Source: a virus
Virus record (IMG/VR): IMGVR_UViG_3300034407_002665
Span: 1 to 36,266 of that record
Length of the DNA stretch: 36,266 bases
Strand: one strand, 5' to 3'
Shown here: positions 8,270 through 16,078 of the stretch, piece after piece
Layout: each line of letters starts with the position of its first letter
How positions within the stretch are numbered: position 1 is the first letter of the stretch
Notes under the pieces: model-generated
What the model saw: only the letters and a program-made list of their open reading frames with translations
Told to the model about the DNA's origin: nothing
The model's database searches: none
Position numbers and translations under genes: made by a program

Positions 8270-8448
8270 ACTAGCCTCCATAGACTAAGTTGTAATGAAA
8301 ACTCTAATGGAGACGCTCCAAGTCCAAGCGATAGGTGCTTTCCATTATTTTCGTTATGGGTTATTGTGAATGAGAATATCCACAGGAACCCTAAACGGAT
8401 TCCTGAGACATTATCTTGGGTGTATTGTGTTATTTTAAAAAAGCTCAT
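8266..8448 (-). CDS. Small hypothetical protein (60 aa)
   Basis: It starts with ATGA overlapping the primase-helicase stop and ends with ATGA overlapping the next start, so it is translationally coupled on both sides. It has a short hydrophobic stretch, FLWIFSFTI (about residues 22-30), and Gly/Leu-rich LGLGASPLEF near the C-terminus. No family recognised. Kept because of the perfect junctions rather than its composition. Confidence 0.55.
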   Translation of the reverse strand: MSFFKITQYTQDNVSGIRLGFLWIFSFTITHNENNGKHLSLGLGASPLEFSLQLSLWRLV

Positions 8449-10220
8449 ATTTCTCTATTGATTTCATTAAATTGAAAATACATTGGGTTGAATTCCAGCG
8501 TAGTTTCAAAATTAGTTGCGTCTCTTGTCTTTAAGGATCTAAACGTCCTTAATTGATTATCTCTATCTCCTTCAATGCCCATAACCTTGTCGGCTTTTTG
8601 TGCTATTGATGAAGAGTGTTTTGCTGCATGGACATCAAGTCTTCCGTCCCTGCTTCCTGATTTTGTAATGTGAGCAATGCCGATTATAATAATGTTCTGA
8701 TTGGCTAAGATCTGCCGCATTCCTCTAATAATACCATCGATTTTTACCATACTGTCCGTTATATAGGAATTAGATGGAATGTCTTCTATAGTATCAACTA
8801 CAAGAATTTTAGGTTGTTCTTCAGCTACCAGATGCTTTATTGATTCTATCGTAGGTGGCATAGTTAGGGTATGAATAAAATTCACATCCTGACTCCATGA
8901 GTTATCTTCTTTCATGTAGTGCTCTTCAACTTCTCGTTCAGTCTTTGATTTGTCGATTTGTTGAAAACGTCTAAACATTAGATACTCAGTAACCTCTAAC
9001 GACAACCAAATGGTTGGTAGTTTTGCTCGTAAGATTATGTTTTGCATTAGTGCGGTTTTACCAAGACCTGTATCACCCATTAGGATGTTCAATTCGCCAG
9101 GCATAAACCAATAGTCTGATTTTACAGAAGGGTAGATATCCTTTAGATTGAATCCGTCTTCACGCATGTTCTTACGAACACGCTGGACGTATCTTTTCTC
9201 TATGTCTTCTGCTGACATCAATGCGACTAATGGATCATTACCTTTGACTTTAGATGGATAATAGATGCATTTAGGGTCACAGTATTTATCCATGATCTTA
9301 TCTTGGCATCCATATCTATATCCACCTGCATAGCATGACTTTATTATATTGTCACGCTCTTTCTTTTGCATGTCTGGCGCCCATCCATCAATAACAGAAT
9401 GAACTGCATGTTCTGGTAAGCCGTGTCTTCGGTAATAGCTGACCATGCGTAACATATTTACATGACGTTGACCTTTTTGTGGGCCTTCGTTATACATCTT
9501 TTGAACACATGGTGCAATTGAGCTGACTTCCACTTGCTGCGTATTAGCAGAGCCATAATCTCTGTTAAGAGATTTGGCTGGAATAACGGGATCAAACATA
9601 GAGACAATCTCTAAATCTGTTGGTCGTTCTATCTGCCTAAAAGGCTTTTTTGATTCCTCGTGGATCTTAGACCAACTAAAACCCATTATCTCACGTACTG
9701 TGAATGGAGTTTTATATAGTCCAGTCTTGTTGTTTTTAGTCCAGCCAACACGAATTAATCGCGTTCTGTCATAAATACTAGTGTCAGCTTCAGGGAAATA
9801 CCGTGTTAAGGTTTCTCTTACAATATTAGGAAGGTCTTTAGATGCTTCAAATCTAAAGATAGGAGGTAAATGGATATGGTATCCACTACCTGAAAACCAG
9901 GGTTCAATATAGTCTTCTGGAATTTCGAGTCCATCAATCATATTTCGGATACTTTGCTGCGTTCTTTCTAAAACATATTCATCAGAATTGTCGCCTTTGT
10001 CTATATCTAGTATTATTCTATCTAGATAGCATTTTCCTTTGAAGGATTTGACAGTTTTGAATGTTTCTAAGTGCTTTGGAAAGTCTGCGTTAAAAGTATA
10101 GTATGAACGATAAAGCTCTTGTCCATTGACATATTTTAATAGGTCTTCAACTTTTATAGCTTGATTCCTGTTTACAGTTGAGCCAACGGCTACTTCTATA
10201 TAACGAGGATCATTAATCAT
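8445..10220 (-). CDS. Primase-helicase (AEP-like primase fused to DnaB/RecA-type helicase)
   Basis: This 591-residue fusion makes primers and unwinds DNA at the fork. The N-terminal part resembles an archaeo-eukaryotic primase core: the metal-binding LDID motif (Asp72, Asp74), GSGYHIHLP (111-119) and TRLIRVGWTKNN. A Cys cluster (Cys238, Cys296, Cys305, Cys314, Cys318) follows, like the metal-binding C-terminal part of such primases. Residues 365-591 are a RecA-fold helicase with Walker A GDTGLGKT (382-389), Walker B ILVVD (Asp476) and a GIAHITKSG motif near 514. It starts one base after the upstream stop. It probably works with the host replicase, because no DNA polymerase is seen here. Confidence 0.88.
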   Translation of the reverse strand: MINDPRYIEVAVGSTVNRNQAIKVEDLLKYVNGQELYRSYYTFNADFPKHLETFKTVKSFKGKCYLDRIILDIDKGDNSDEYVLERTQQSIRNMIDGLEIPEDYIEPWFSGSGYHIHLPPIFRFEASKDLPNIVRETLTRYFPEADTSIYDRTRLIRVGWTKNNKTGLYKTPFTVREIMGFSWSKIHEESKKPFRQIERPTDLEIVSMFDPVIPAKSLNRDYGSANTQQVEVSSIAPCVQKMYNEGPQKGQRHVNMLRMVSYYRRHGLPEHAVHSVIDGWAPDMQKKERDNIIKSCYAGGYRYGCQDKIMDKYCDPKCIYYPSKVKGNDPLVALMSAEDIEKRYVQRVRKNMREDGFNLKDIYPSVKSDYWFMPGELNILMGDTGLGKTALMQNIILRAKLPTIWLSLEVTEYLMFRRFQQIDKSKTEREVEEHYMKEDNSWSQDVNFIHTLTMPPTIESIKHLVAEEQPKILVVDTIEDIPSNSYITDSMVKIDGIIRGMRQILANQNIIIIGIAHITKSGSRDGRLDVHAAKHSSSIAQKADKVMGIEGDRDNQLRTFRSLKTRDATNFETTLEFNPMYFQFNEINREI

Positions 10221-10221
10221 A

Positions 10222-10512
10222 TTAACCCAATCTTAATCGATGTGGTGAGTTTGTACCCACTTCAATGATCTTCCATGTCATTTCTCGTGAACCAGGTACT
10301 CTTTCTTCGCGCGCTCTTACTTTGCCAGATTCGCGCAAAGATCTCCAAGCTCTTGAAATAGTATCAATCGTGTATTGTTTTCTTTTATTGGTCAATATCC
10401 AATCACGAGCGTTTTCCATTTCATGGCTTGCGATATACGCTGCGTTAACCGATAGACGGTAACGCAGGTAATCGCTTAGAGCTTTTTCTAGTGTAACGGC
10501 TTTACCAGCCAT
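10222..10512 (-). CDS. Hypothetical protein, possible winged-helix DNA-binding (96 aa)
   Basis: The middle and end (TIDTISRAWRSLRESGKVRAREERV, then MTWKII) look like a helix-turn-helix followed by a wing hairpin, so DNA binding is plausible; no family is firmly recognised. It is strongly basic. The start is coupled to the SSB-like gene stop (TAATG), and the next gene begins one base after its stop. Lying between SSB-like and primase-helicase genes, it may help load the replication proteins (inference). Confidence 0.6.
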   Translation of the reverse strand: MAGKAVTLEKALSDYLRYRLSVNAAYIASHEMENARDWILTNKRKQYTIDTISRAWRSLRESGKVRAREERVPGSREMTWKIIEVGTNSPHRLRLG

Positions 10513-11141
10513 TAGAGTGAAGTTGGTGATGCAGAATTGACCGCTTCTACAATGTTAGCTGACGGACTAGGGCCAGAATTACCATCTTTAAACTCATAAT
10601 TTGAAGGATAACCGCTTTTTTGGTGGTTCTTTTTAAAATAAGATGCAAATGCTTCTTTATCTCTAGTAGGTGAACCGATACTGTTCCAGGTAGAGTAACC
10701 ACCGTCTTTTTTAGTATAAGTAAGAGCTAGTACTGATTGACCTACCAACTTTAAAATCATGTCATCGGATGGAGCCATGTTTTCAACAGGTTTGCTGAAT
10801 CCTTCAACTTTTTTTGAAGTAGTCTGCATATCCATGTCACTATCTTCAAGACCACATGCTTCATAAAGATCTTTTGTTTTAAACGCACCACCCCAACCTG
10901 TAATCTCACCAGTCTGAGAATCACGTTGATAGTTTCCACCAACAGAAACAATCTTAGTCCATCCGTTCTTTTGGATTTCAAGTTCGAGCTTAATATTGAT
11001 GTCCTGATTAAAACGATTTTCTTTCTCGTCATTCGTTACATCAGTTACGCCAACTATTTTAGCGTCGTCTACATACACGCCATGGCCACAATAGCCTTCA
11101 GACGCGCCATTACTTGATGAATTACCTAAACTTAAATTCAT
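10512..11141 (-). CDS. Probable single-stranded DNA-binding protein
   Basis: A 209-residue protein with a beta-rich middle (INIKLELEIQKNGWTKIVSVGG) compatible with an OB-fold and a low-complexity Gly/Ser/Pro-rich C-terminus, as SSBs often have. No acidic DDDIPF-like tip is present. It has a GGAG site and overlaps the upstream Sak4-like gene by four bases (ATGA). Sak4 annealases are usually encoded with an SSB partner, so position supports the call more than sequence does. The alternative is an unrelated early protein. Confidence 0.5.
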   Translation of the reverse strand: MNLSLGNSSSNGASEGYCGHGVYVDDAKIVGVTDVTNDEKENRFNQDINIKLELEIQKNGWTKIVSVGGNYQRDSQTGEITGWGGAFKTKDLYEACGLEDSDMDMQTTSKKVEGFSKPVENMAPSDDMILKLVGQSVLALTYTKKDGGYSTWNSIGSPTRDKEAFASYFKKNHQKSGYPSNYEFKDGNSGPSPSANIVEAVNSASPTSL

Positions 11142-11830
11142 GCTTGTACTCCTTTTTCTATATAGATTTTAGACCAATCAAATTCTACTGATTGACCCTT
11201 TAGGTGTTCACAACGGGTTCCAGCTTCTAAAGCTTGCCCGCTTTTAAATGATACAATAAGCTCGTCTGATTCAGGATCTCTGAGCATGTACCCAATAGCA
11301 TCTGCGTTGTTACATACAGCCTTCTTTACCTTACCAATAAGATCTAAGCATTCAGGTGTGACTACGTCAATTCCGTCTTTACTTTGAACGCCTGCAAGTT
11401 TGCGATGCCCGATAAGTATTAAATGAGGTACTAATGATTTTAGTACATCAATGGTTTTTACCATATTATCACGTAAGTATGCGTAACCAGCACCGAAGCT
11501 TTCTATCTGTCCGATATGCTCAGTTCCATGCTCTTTACACAACGCTTCGACTGTCCAATCTTCAATTTTATCGATTGTGTCTATCGCGAGGTATTTAATT
11601 CCGTGATCTGGTGTTTCTTTTAACTCTGCTGCAAATGCAATTAAGTCTTGCATAGAGTTAATATTTTTAATGTGACCTTCTAGATAATCAGCACCTTGTT
11701 CGGTGTCAAGTATCATGCAATTGTCAAGTTGGGCTAAAACAGTAGTTTTTCCCACTTTTGGAGCGCCATACAAAACTAGAACCTTTGGATCTACCCGCAT
11801 AGCACGCCTTTTTTCTGTCAATAAACTCAT
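11138..11830 (-). CDS. Sak4-like RecA-type ATPase (phage recombinase)
   Basis: This 230-residue protein belongs to the AAA_24/Sak4-type RecA-fold ATPases. Walker A is GAPKVGKT (22-29), Walker B is YLAIDTID with Asp84, and HLILIGHRK follows as a sensor-like strand. Sak4 proteins promote single-strand annealing and RecA-like recombination together with an SSB. It is the first gene of the minus-strand early operon (AAGGA site) and is divergent from the PAS regulator, so it is probably controlled at the shared 170-bp promoter region. It forms a coherent set with the SSB-like, primase-helicase and resolvase genes. Confidence 0.82.
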   Translation of the reverse strand: MSLLTEKRRAMRVDPKVLVLYGAPKVGKTTVLAQLDNCMILDTEQGADYLEGHIKNINSMQDLIAFAAELKETPDHGIKYLAIDTIDKIEDWTVEALCKEHGTEHIGQIESFGAGYAYLRDNMVKTIDVLKSLVPHLILIGHRKLAGVQSKDGIDVVTPECLDLIGKVKKAVCNNADAIGYMLRDPESDELIVSFKSGQALEAGTRCEHLKGQSVEFDWSKIYIEKGVQA

Positions 11831-12000
11831 ATATTTTCCTTATTTTTAAACGCTGTATCATGCGTTATTGTTTACGTGAAACTTTGAAAAGTATGTATAA
11901 CTTTACTAATAAAGCAACATAACTTTACAATTTTTTTCTTGATGTTGTCAGTTTTTGTATAGAATTTCAAGTTAGACTTGATTAAAGTGGAGGTTAATTA
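11831..12000. promoter_or_regulatory. Divergent promoter/operator region with repeated AACTTTAC boxes
   Basis: This 170-bp AT-rich gap separates the divergent recombinase operon and the PAS regulator. The 10-mer ATAACTTTAC occurs twice, at 11897-11906 and 11919-11928, spaced 22 bp (about two helical turns). A related palindrome ACTTT-GA-AAAGT sits at 11881-11892, and CTTTA-CTAA-TAAAG at 11901-11914. A second inverted repeat, AACGC/GCGTT, lies at 11849-11866. A TATAGA-like -10 sequence is near 11957 on the plus strand and a TATACA-like one on the minus strand near 11893-11898. The same box recurs at 18133-18156, which makes these good operator candidates. Confidence 0.6.
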
Positions 12001-12819
12001 ATGACATTAGTTGAAAAAAACGGTTTAAAATTTGTACGAGAAATTATTCTGAATAGTAAAGAGAGTATTCAGGATTGGGCTTACAACCTTAACGTTAGTA
12101 GGCAGACTGTTTATGATTGGCTTAACAAAGATGTTAAAATTCGCAAAAAAAATGTGTACCAAGTAGCTCAAATAGCAAAAAAAGAGATCGTTATTGTTGG
12201 AAACAATGTAAAATTCGACTCAGAACAGTTGGAACTGACGAACACCGTAGATGAAAGAGAAGGTGAAGTATTGTCTATACAAGCAGAAAAAATAATCAAT
12301 AATCAAAACATGACTATTGATATGCTTCAAGAAAAACTAGATTTAATGGAGCAGAAATTAAACTCAAGAAACCAAGAACCTATAGCAAGCGAAAATCAGA
12401 TTGATGAGTTTTGTATTCAAGCAACGAAAGAAATTGATTTTAAAAACATATCTCAAAGTTTGGATAATATTCAAAAAAGTTGGGATAAGATATTTTATGA
12501 ATCATCCCAGCCTATGAGTGTTTCTCAAGATGGAATTATTAAAAATGTTAATAAAACTTTTTATAAAGGTTTAGGGTATTTGCAAGATGAACTGGTGGGA
12601 AAAACTATTTTAGAGTTCATACACCCAGATGAACACAAAAGAGCTATAAAAGAAATAACTAGCGGAGAAGCAGATCATATACATAGAGTCCTTAAAAAAA
12701 ATGGAAAATACTGTAAGATGAAAATTAATGCTTCTAATTTCGGTGGGGTTACATCGGATAATCCTATTTACAGTGTAGCTTTAATGGAAGCTGTAGATGA
12801 TTACAAAGATATAGATTAG
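12001..12819 (+). CDS. HTH-PAS transcriptional regulator (probable lysogeny/late switch)
   Basis: A 272-residue protein in three parts: an N-terminal helix-turn-helix (about 20-45, IQDWAYNLNVSRQTVYDWLN), a coiled coil (about 92-122, Leu/Met heptads) and a PAS domain (about 160-264, with QDGIIKNVNKTF, LGYLQDELVGKTILEFIHPDE and a C-terminal strand IYSVALMEA). PAS domains sense ligands, redox state, gas or light. There is no S24/LexA-like self-cleaving domain, the usual induction device of phage repressors. It has a strong GGAGG site, lies alone on the plus strand opposite the recombinase operon, and is followed by a strong terminator. A repressor/activator role is inferred from position and domains; its ligand is unknown. 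Confidence 0.85.
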   Translation: MTLVEKNGLKFVREIILNSKESIQDWAYNLNVSRQTVYDWLNKDVKIRKKNVYQVAQIAKKEIVIVGNNVKFDSEQLELTNTVDEREGEVLSIQAEKIINNQNMTIDMLQEKLDLMEQKLNSRNQEPIASENQIDEFCIQATKEIDFKNISQSLDNIQKSWDKIFYESSQPMSVSQDGIIKNVNKTFYKGLGYLQDELVGKTILEFIHPDEHKRAIKEITSGEADHIHRVLKKNGKYCKMKINASNFGGVTSDNPIYSVALMEAVDDYKDID

Positions 12820-12823
12820 ATAG

Positions 12824-12859
12824 TATTAGGGATATATATATAAATATATATCCCTAATA
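12824..12859. terminator. Bidirectional intrinsic terminator
   Basis: A 16-bp uninterrupted inverted repeat with a 4-base loop (TATTAGGGATATATAT..., centre near 12841-12842) lies between the convergent PAS regulator and ThiF/E1 genes. The GGG/CCC block plus AT stem and flanking A/T-rich bases suit termination from both sides. Confidence 0.85.
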
Positions 12860-12861
12860 AT

Positions 12862-13605
12862 TTAGCTATTTAAACTAGAATAATCTGTTTGAGAGTCTAG
12901 CATTAGATTTGGAAAATTAAATACTATCTCATGTGCAGATATTCCAGAAGTGACGTGTTTTTTAATTTCAGAAGCAATGATACTACCAGCAAACGTACTG
13001 CAATAAGAAGTTGATCTAGCAGCACAAGGCTCAGGATCACCTTCTTCATCCGAATACCAGGTCTTTAAATACTCTTCTCGCCAACCTTCTGTAGCTATGA
13101 ATTTATATAGCTGCATGGTCTCACTGCCCATCCTAGCATCAAACACACATGTATTAGCGCTATTTCCTATCTTAGAGGTCACTATTTTACGAATCTCCAT
13201 AGAGTCTAAGGCTAACACAATAATGTCCCATCTACCATCACTATAAGATGAAGAACGAATAAATGGACTTTCTTCCGTGATCTCATGAGGAAACATCCTA
13301 GTATCAATCATTGGGTTTATTGATAATATATTTTGACGTACAGCATCAACTTTTCTATCATTTAACTGATAAATAGTAAAATCTTGTACACCTATATTTT
13401 CAGGGCCAACTTTATCCATGTCATACAATTGAAAGTTAACTACGTTCATTCGTGCTAATGCGCTTGCAGTGAACGATCCGATAGCTCCACATCCAATAAT
13501 ATGAACAACAGTATTTTTCATATCAAATAAAGCGCTATTACGCGTTGTTAGATTGATTCGATTTTCTTCCATATGTCTTCGAGCGTCCCATATGCTACGA
13601 GACAC
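12862..13605 (-). CDS. ThiF/E1-like ubiquitin-activating enzyme
   Basis: A 247-residue Rossmann-fold adenylating enzyme of the ThiF/MoeB/E1 superfamily, which activates the C-terminal glycine of a ubiquitin-like protein with ATP. Visible motifs (numbering from the GTG start) are GCGAIG (38-43), LYDMDKVGPENIG with Asp62 and Asp64, NDRKVDA with Lys85, and LALDS with Asp134. A Cys-bearing segment, EPCAARSTSYCS (Cys194, Cys202), lies where E1 enzymes carry a catalytic or metal-binding cysteine. GTG at 13605 is chosen because GGAGG lies six bases upstream; ATG at 13632 has no ribosome site. It overlaps the JAB gene by 11 bp and is last in the cassette. Confidence 0.88.
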   Translation of the reverse strand: MSRSIWDARRHMEENRINLTTRNSALFDMKNTVVHIIGCGAIGSFTASALARMNVVNFQLYDMDKVGPENIGVQDFTIYQLNDRKVDAVRQNILSINPMIDTRMFPHEITEESPFIRSSSYSDGRWDIIVLALDSMEIRKIVTSKIGNSANTCVFDARMGSETMQLYKFIATEGWREEYLKTWYSDEEGDPEPCAARSTSYCSTFAGSIIASEIKKHVTSGISAHEIVFNFPNLMLDSQTDYSSLNS

Positions 13606-14467
13606 TGTAAGCCTCCATATCGTATAAATCATGGCACGCTAGATCGTTAGACGTTTGAATCTTACCTGATTCGTAGTCTTTTTTAGATGGTATGTCAAAA
13701 GATTTTCCATATATTTTGTTCTTAGCTAATAAGAATGCATGGAGTTTATCGTAAGGTTCTTTTGAGTCTATCATCTGATCTATTTCTAGCTCTGTTTTGA
13801 ATATATCATCAGCTACTAGTTCAGTTTCATCAACTACTTCATATGCTTTATTGTATGCTTTTATTTCAGCACTATCAAATAAAGATTCATCTAAAAGTGT
13901 TTGTTGACGATAATTACTGAGCTCATTACGCAATGATTTAAAGCTAGTTTTTGTATGAACAATTTGTTCTCTTGTAACTAACTTTTCTATTTCTTCTTTA
14001 AGAGAAGTACCTTCTTGATAGGTATTTATACGGATAAGCTCACATTCAACTTCAACTGATGGATCACCTCCTCTGTAAATAAGTTGGTGCTCACCATTGT
14101 TATTAACTACCAATGAAACTGATGCGTCCGATTCTCGTATCGTTCCCCAATCAGTTCCACTCATAATAGCTGTCATGTCATGATGTGAATGCCACCATAA
14201 GTATTTTAATTTACCATCAATGTAGTCTTTGTATTTTGTAGCCATCTCTGAATACCACTTGGCAAGCTCTTCTTTATCCAGATGGCAGACTACGCTGCTT
14301 ACTTCTTGTTTTAAGATAGCAGGATCTGTTATGATCCATTTATCTTCGTCATCTTTTATTATAACAGCCATGCCACCAATTTCCATTTTCATTATATCGT
14401 AGCATGTTCGTGCGTATCCTAGAATTTTATTCCAGGCATCTTCTTTTATGTAAAAAGTATTATGCAT
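13595..14467 (-). CDS. JAB/JAMM-domain metalloprotease (deubiquitinase-like)
   Basis: Residues 1-140 form a JAB/MPN domain with a complete zinc-binding JAMM motif: Glu29 (MEIGGM) and His93-x-His95-x7-Ser103-x2-Asp106 (HSHHDMTAIMSGTD). Such enzymes cut isopeptide or C-terminal peptide bonds after Gly-Gly. A likely task is trimming the Ubl precursor, which ends GGN, to expose GG, and perhaps removing conjugates. Residues 150-290 are helical and unrecognised. Start and stop are coupled to the E2-like (TAATG) and E1 genes. No NlpC/P60 domain is fused, unlike phage tail-tip JAB proteins such as lambda gpK, and it lies far from the tail genes. Confidence 0.88.
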   Translation of the reverse strand: MHNTFYIKEDAWNKILGYARTCYDIMKMEIGGMAVIIKDDEDKWIITDPAILKQEVSSVVCHLDKEELAKWYSEMATKYKDYIDGKLKYLWWHSHHDMTAIMSGTDWGTIRESDASVSLVVNNNGEHQLIYRGGDPSVEVECELIRINTYQEGTSLKEEIEKLVTREQIVHTKTSFKSLRNELSNYRQQTLLDESLFDSAEIKAYNKAYEVVDETELVADDIFKTELEIDQMIDSKEPYDKLHAFLLAKNKIYGKSFDIPSKKDYESGKIQTSNDLACHDLYDMEAYSVS

Positions 14468-15951
14468 TATGTTGTTTCCTCGTTTTCAGGTATTGCGTTT
14501 GTTGCAATTAAGTAATCTGTTTCTGTTATTACATTCCGTAACTGATTAGATATTGCATAAAGTTCAACGTTATGAAACTGATCAATAAAGGTTCGAGCAG
14601 CATTGTTAGTAGTTCTGTATTCTCTAAATCCAATTTCATTTCCAACTATTTCTGACATATCAGAAAAACTAGCTCCGTCATGCCATGTATCAACGTAATC
14701 TGAATCTTCTAACCAATTGCTTATATGTACGAACTCTCTATGTATTTCTTGTTTAGTTCCAGCATTTAATGGTAAATAAGTAGATAAATACTCCGACCAA
14801 GAATCTCTAGCATATTCAAACATGCTACCTATTACAGATGTATTGCGCTGCGCTGTTGTCTCTTCGTGGTTTTGATACATTACACAAGTTTCAATAAAAG
14901 CACATTTTCTTGAGCGACATATTTGATGTTTTTTTGTATTATCAATACTACTCCAACAATTAGATGCTTGTTGTTCAGTATGAGGCATTAAATGTGCATT
15001 TTCAATGGTACTGGGCAACCAATGGTAAAATGATTCTATATGTTCATAAGGACGGGCATTTTGCAGATCATATGTAGTAAACCAGTTCTTTAAATGAATA
15101 GCTAATGCTTGAAAATCACCTTTTCTATACGATCTATTCATTAAAGGCTCCATTGTGCCATAACACCAGTTTTGACCAGATTTATAAGGGTGCATGCCAC
15201 TCCAGTAGTTTGCTATTCTGTATCTAGTACTAATAGCATCATTTGATCTTTCAAATATTCTTTTAGCAAACAATTCAGGCTTTTTTGACCATTCTTTTAT
15301 TTTATCTGCATTGTCAATAAAGTCTTGAATCATATCATAGGTGTGAAGATGTATTCCAATACTAATTTCTCTAGTGTCAGTATTAATTAATTCCCAAGGA
15401 ATTAAACATGAATTCTGGGAATCTATTATTACCTGCATTGCTGTTACTGGAAATGATACAGTTATAGTCCAAATAGGGTTTTTAGTTGAGTAATAATTAT
15501 CGGTTCTATAGTTTACTTTTCGTATATCTTCAAAAGGGTCTTTGTCTCCAACCCATTCACCTGAACGATTCACTTTTATAGTAATATCGTATTGATTTAA
15601 GATCTCTTGATCAAAGCTATTTCTTAAGTTTTTATCAAACTTGTTCATAATAGTTTTAATTAGGTCTCTATTTATATCAAGTTCTTCAACCAGTTTGAGT
15701 CCTTTTTCAAGCGAGTACAGTCTTAAGATATCATCGGTTATGTGTTCTGACACAAAATCAACCATACTGTTAATACTTACAAATCTCGTAGTATGTAGTT
15801 TTTTACGTAGATCTATAATTGCATTTTGATATGGTTCTGATTTACGGTATTCTGCTACATTTTCTATTTGTAGAGCAGTAGCTAAACCCTCAAACTTTCT
15901 AAAGGCATCTTTTACTTTGTGACCAAAATCATGTAAATAATTAATCGCCAT
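14467..15951 (-). CDS. Large protein with E2-like ubiquitin-conjugating motif (494 aa)
   Basis: No close family is recognised overall. Residues 254-265 (from the ATG at 15951) read HPYKSGQNWCYG, matching the E2 active-site layout HPN-x-x-x-G-x-x-C with candidate nucleophile Cys263. It is preceded by strand-forming WTITVSFPVTAMQVII (about 161-176) and followed by helix-rich YRKGDFQALAIHLKNWF and an ARPY segment, much like the helices after the E2 cysteine. A second cluster, Cys332, Cys345, Cys350 and Cys356, may bind zinc. Gene order Ubl, this, JAB, E1 strongly supports an E2 role. ATG at 15951 has an AAAGGA site; a TTG six codons earlier does not. The E2 call is inference from motif and context. 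Confidence 0.6.
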   Translation of the reverse strand: MAINYLHDFGHKVKDAFRKFEGLATALQIENVAEYRKSEPYQNAIIDLRKKLHTTRFVSINSMVDFVSEHITDDILRLYSLEKGLKLVEELDINRDLIKTIMNKFDKNLRNSFDQEILNQYDITIKVNRSGEWVGDKDPFEDIRKVNYRTDNYYSTKNPIWTITVSFPVTAMQVIIDSQNSCLIPWELINTDTREISIGIHLHTYDMIQDFIDNADKIKEWSKKPELFAKRIFERSNDAISTRYRIANYWSGMHPYKSGQNWCYGTMEPLMNRSYRKGDFQALAIHLKNWFTTYDLQNARPYEHIESFYHWLPSTIENAHLMPHTEQQASNCWSSIDNTKKHQICRSRKCAFIETCVMYQNHEETTAQRNTSVIGSMFEYARDSWSEYLSTYLPLNAGTKQEIHREFVHISNWLEDSDYVDTWHDGASFSDMSEIVGNEIGFREYRTTNNAARTFIDQFHNVELYAISNQLRNVITETDYLIATNAIPENEETT

Positions 15952-16078
15952 AGTGTTCCTTTCTCTCAATTTAAGCTAGGGAATATATTCCCTATGTATT
16001 CCCTATGTATTCCCTCTACAGCACTCCGCGTCCCGCAAGGGACGCTTCGTGCTTATATTAAACAGGGAAGGTATTCCC
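15952..16078 (-). promoter_or_regulatory. Structured intergenic element inside the Ubl cassette
   Basis: Between the Ubl stop and the E2-like start lie several elements. A hairpin AGGGAA/TTCCCT (16064-16079) touches the Ubl stop codon. A compound hairpin follows, with an outer arm AGCAC/GTGCT (16020-16024, 16049-16053) and an inner GCGTCCC/GGGACGC (16028-16045) with a 4-base loop. Three tandem 11-bp TATTCCCTATG units run from 15986 to 16015, the last partial. The palindrome GGGAATATATTCCC is at 15979-15992. This could attenuate or process the transcript so that more Ubl than enzyme is made. Confidence 0.5.
15986..16015. repeat. Tandem 11-bp repeats (TATTCCCTATG)
   Basis: Copies begin at 15986, 15997 and 16008 (the last cut after 8 bp), with a further TATTCCCT at 16073. 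The 11-bp period places copies on one face of the helix, which suits protein binding; they may also pair with the GGGAA arms nearby. Confidence 0.6.

Noticed and set aside
13595-14467. JAB protein as a tail-tip peptidase (lambda gpK-like)
   Set aside because: No NlpC/P60 domain is present, it is not near tail genes, and it is coupled to E1 and E2-like genes, which fits a deubiquitinase role better.
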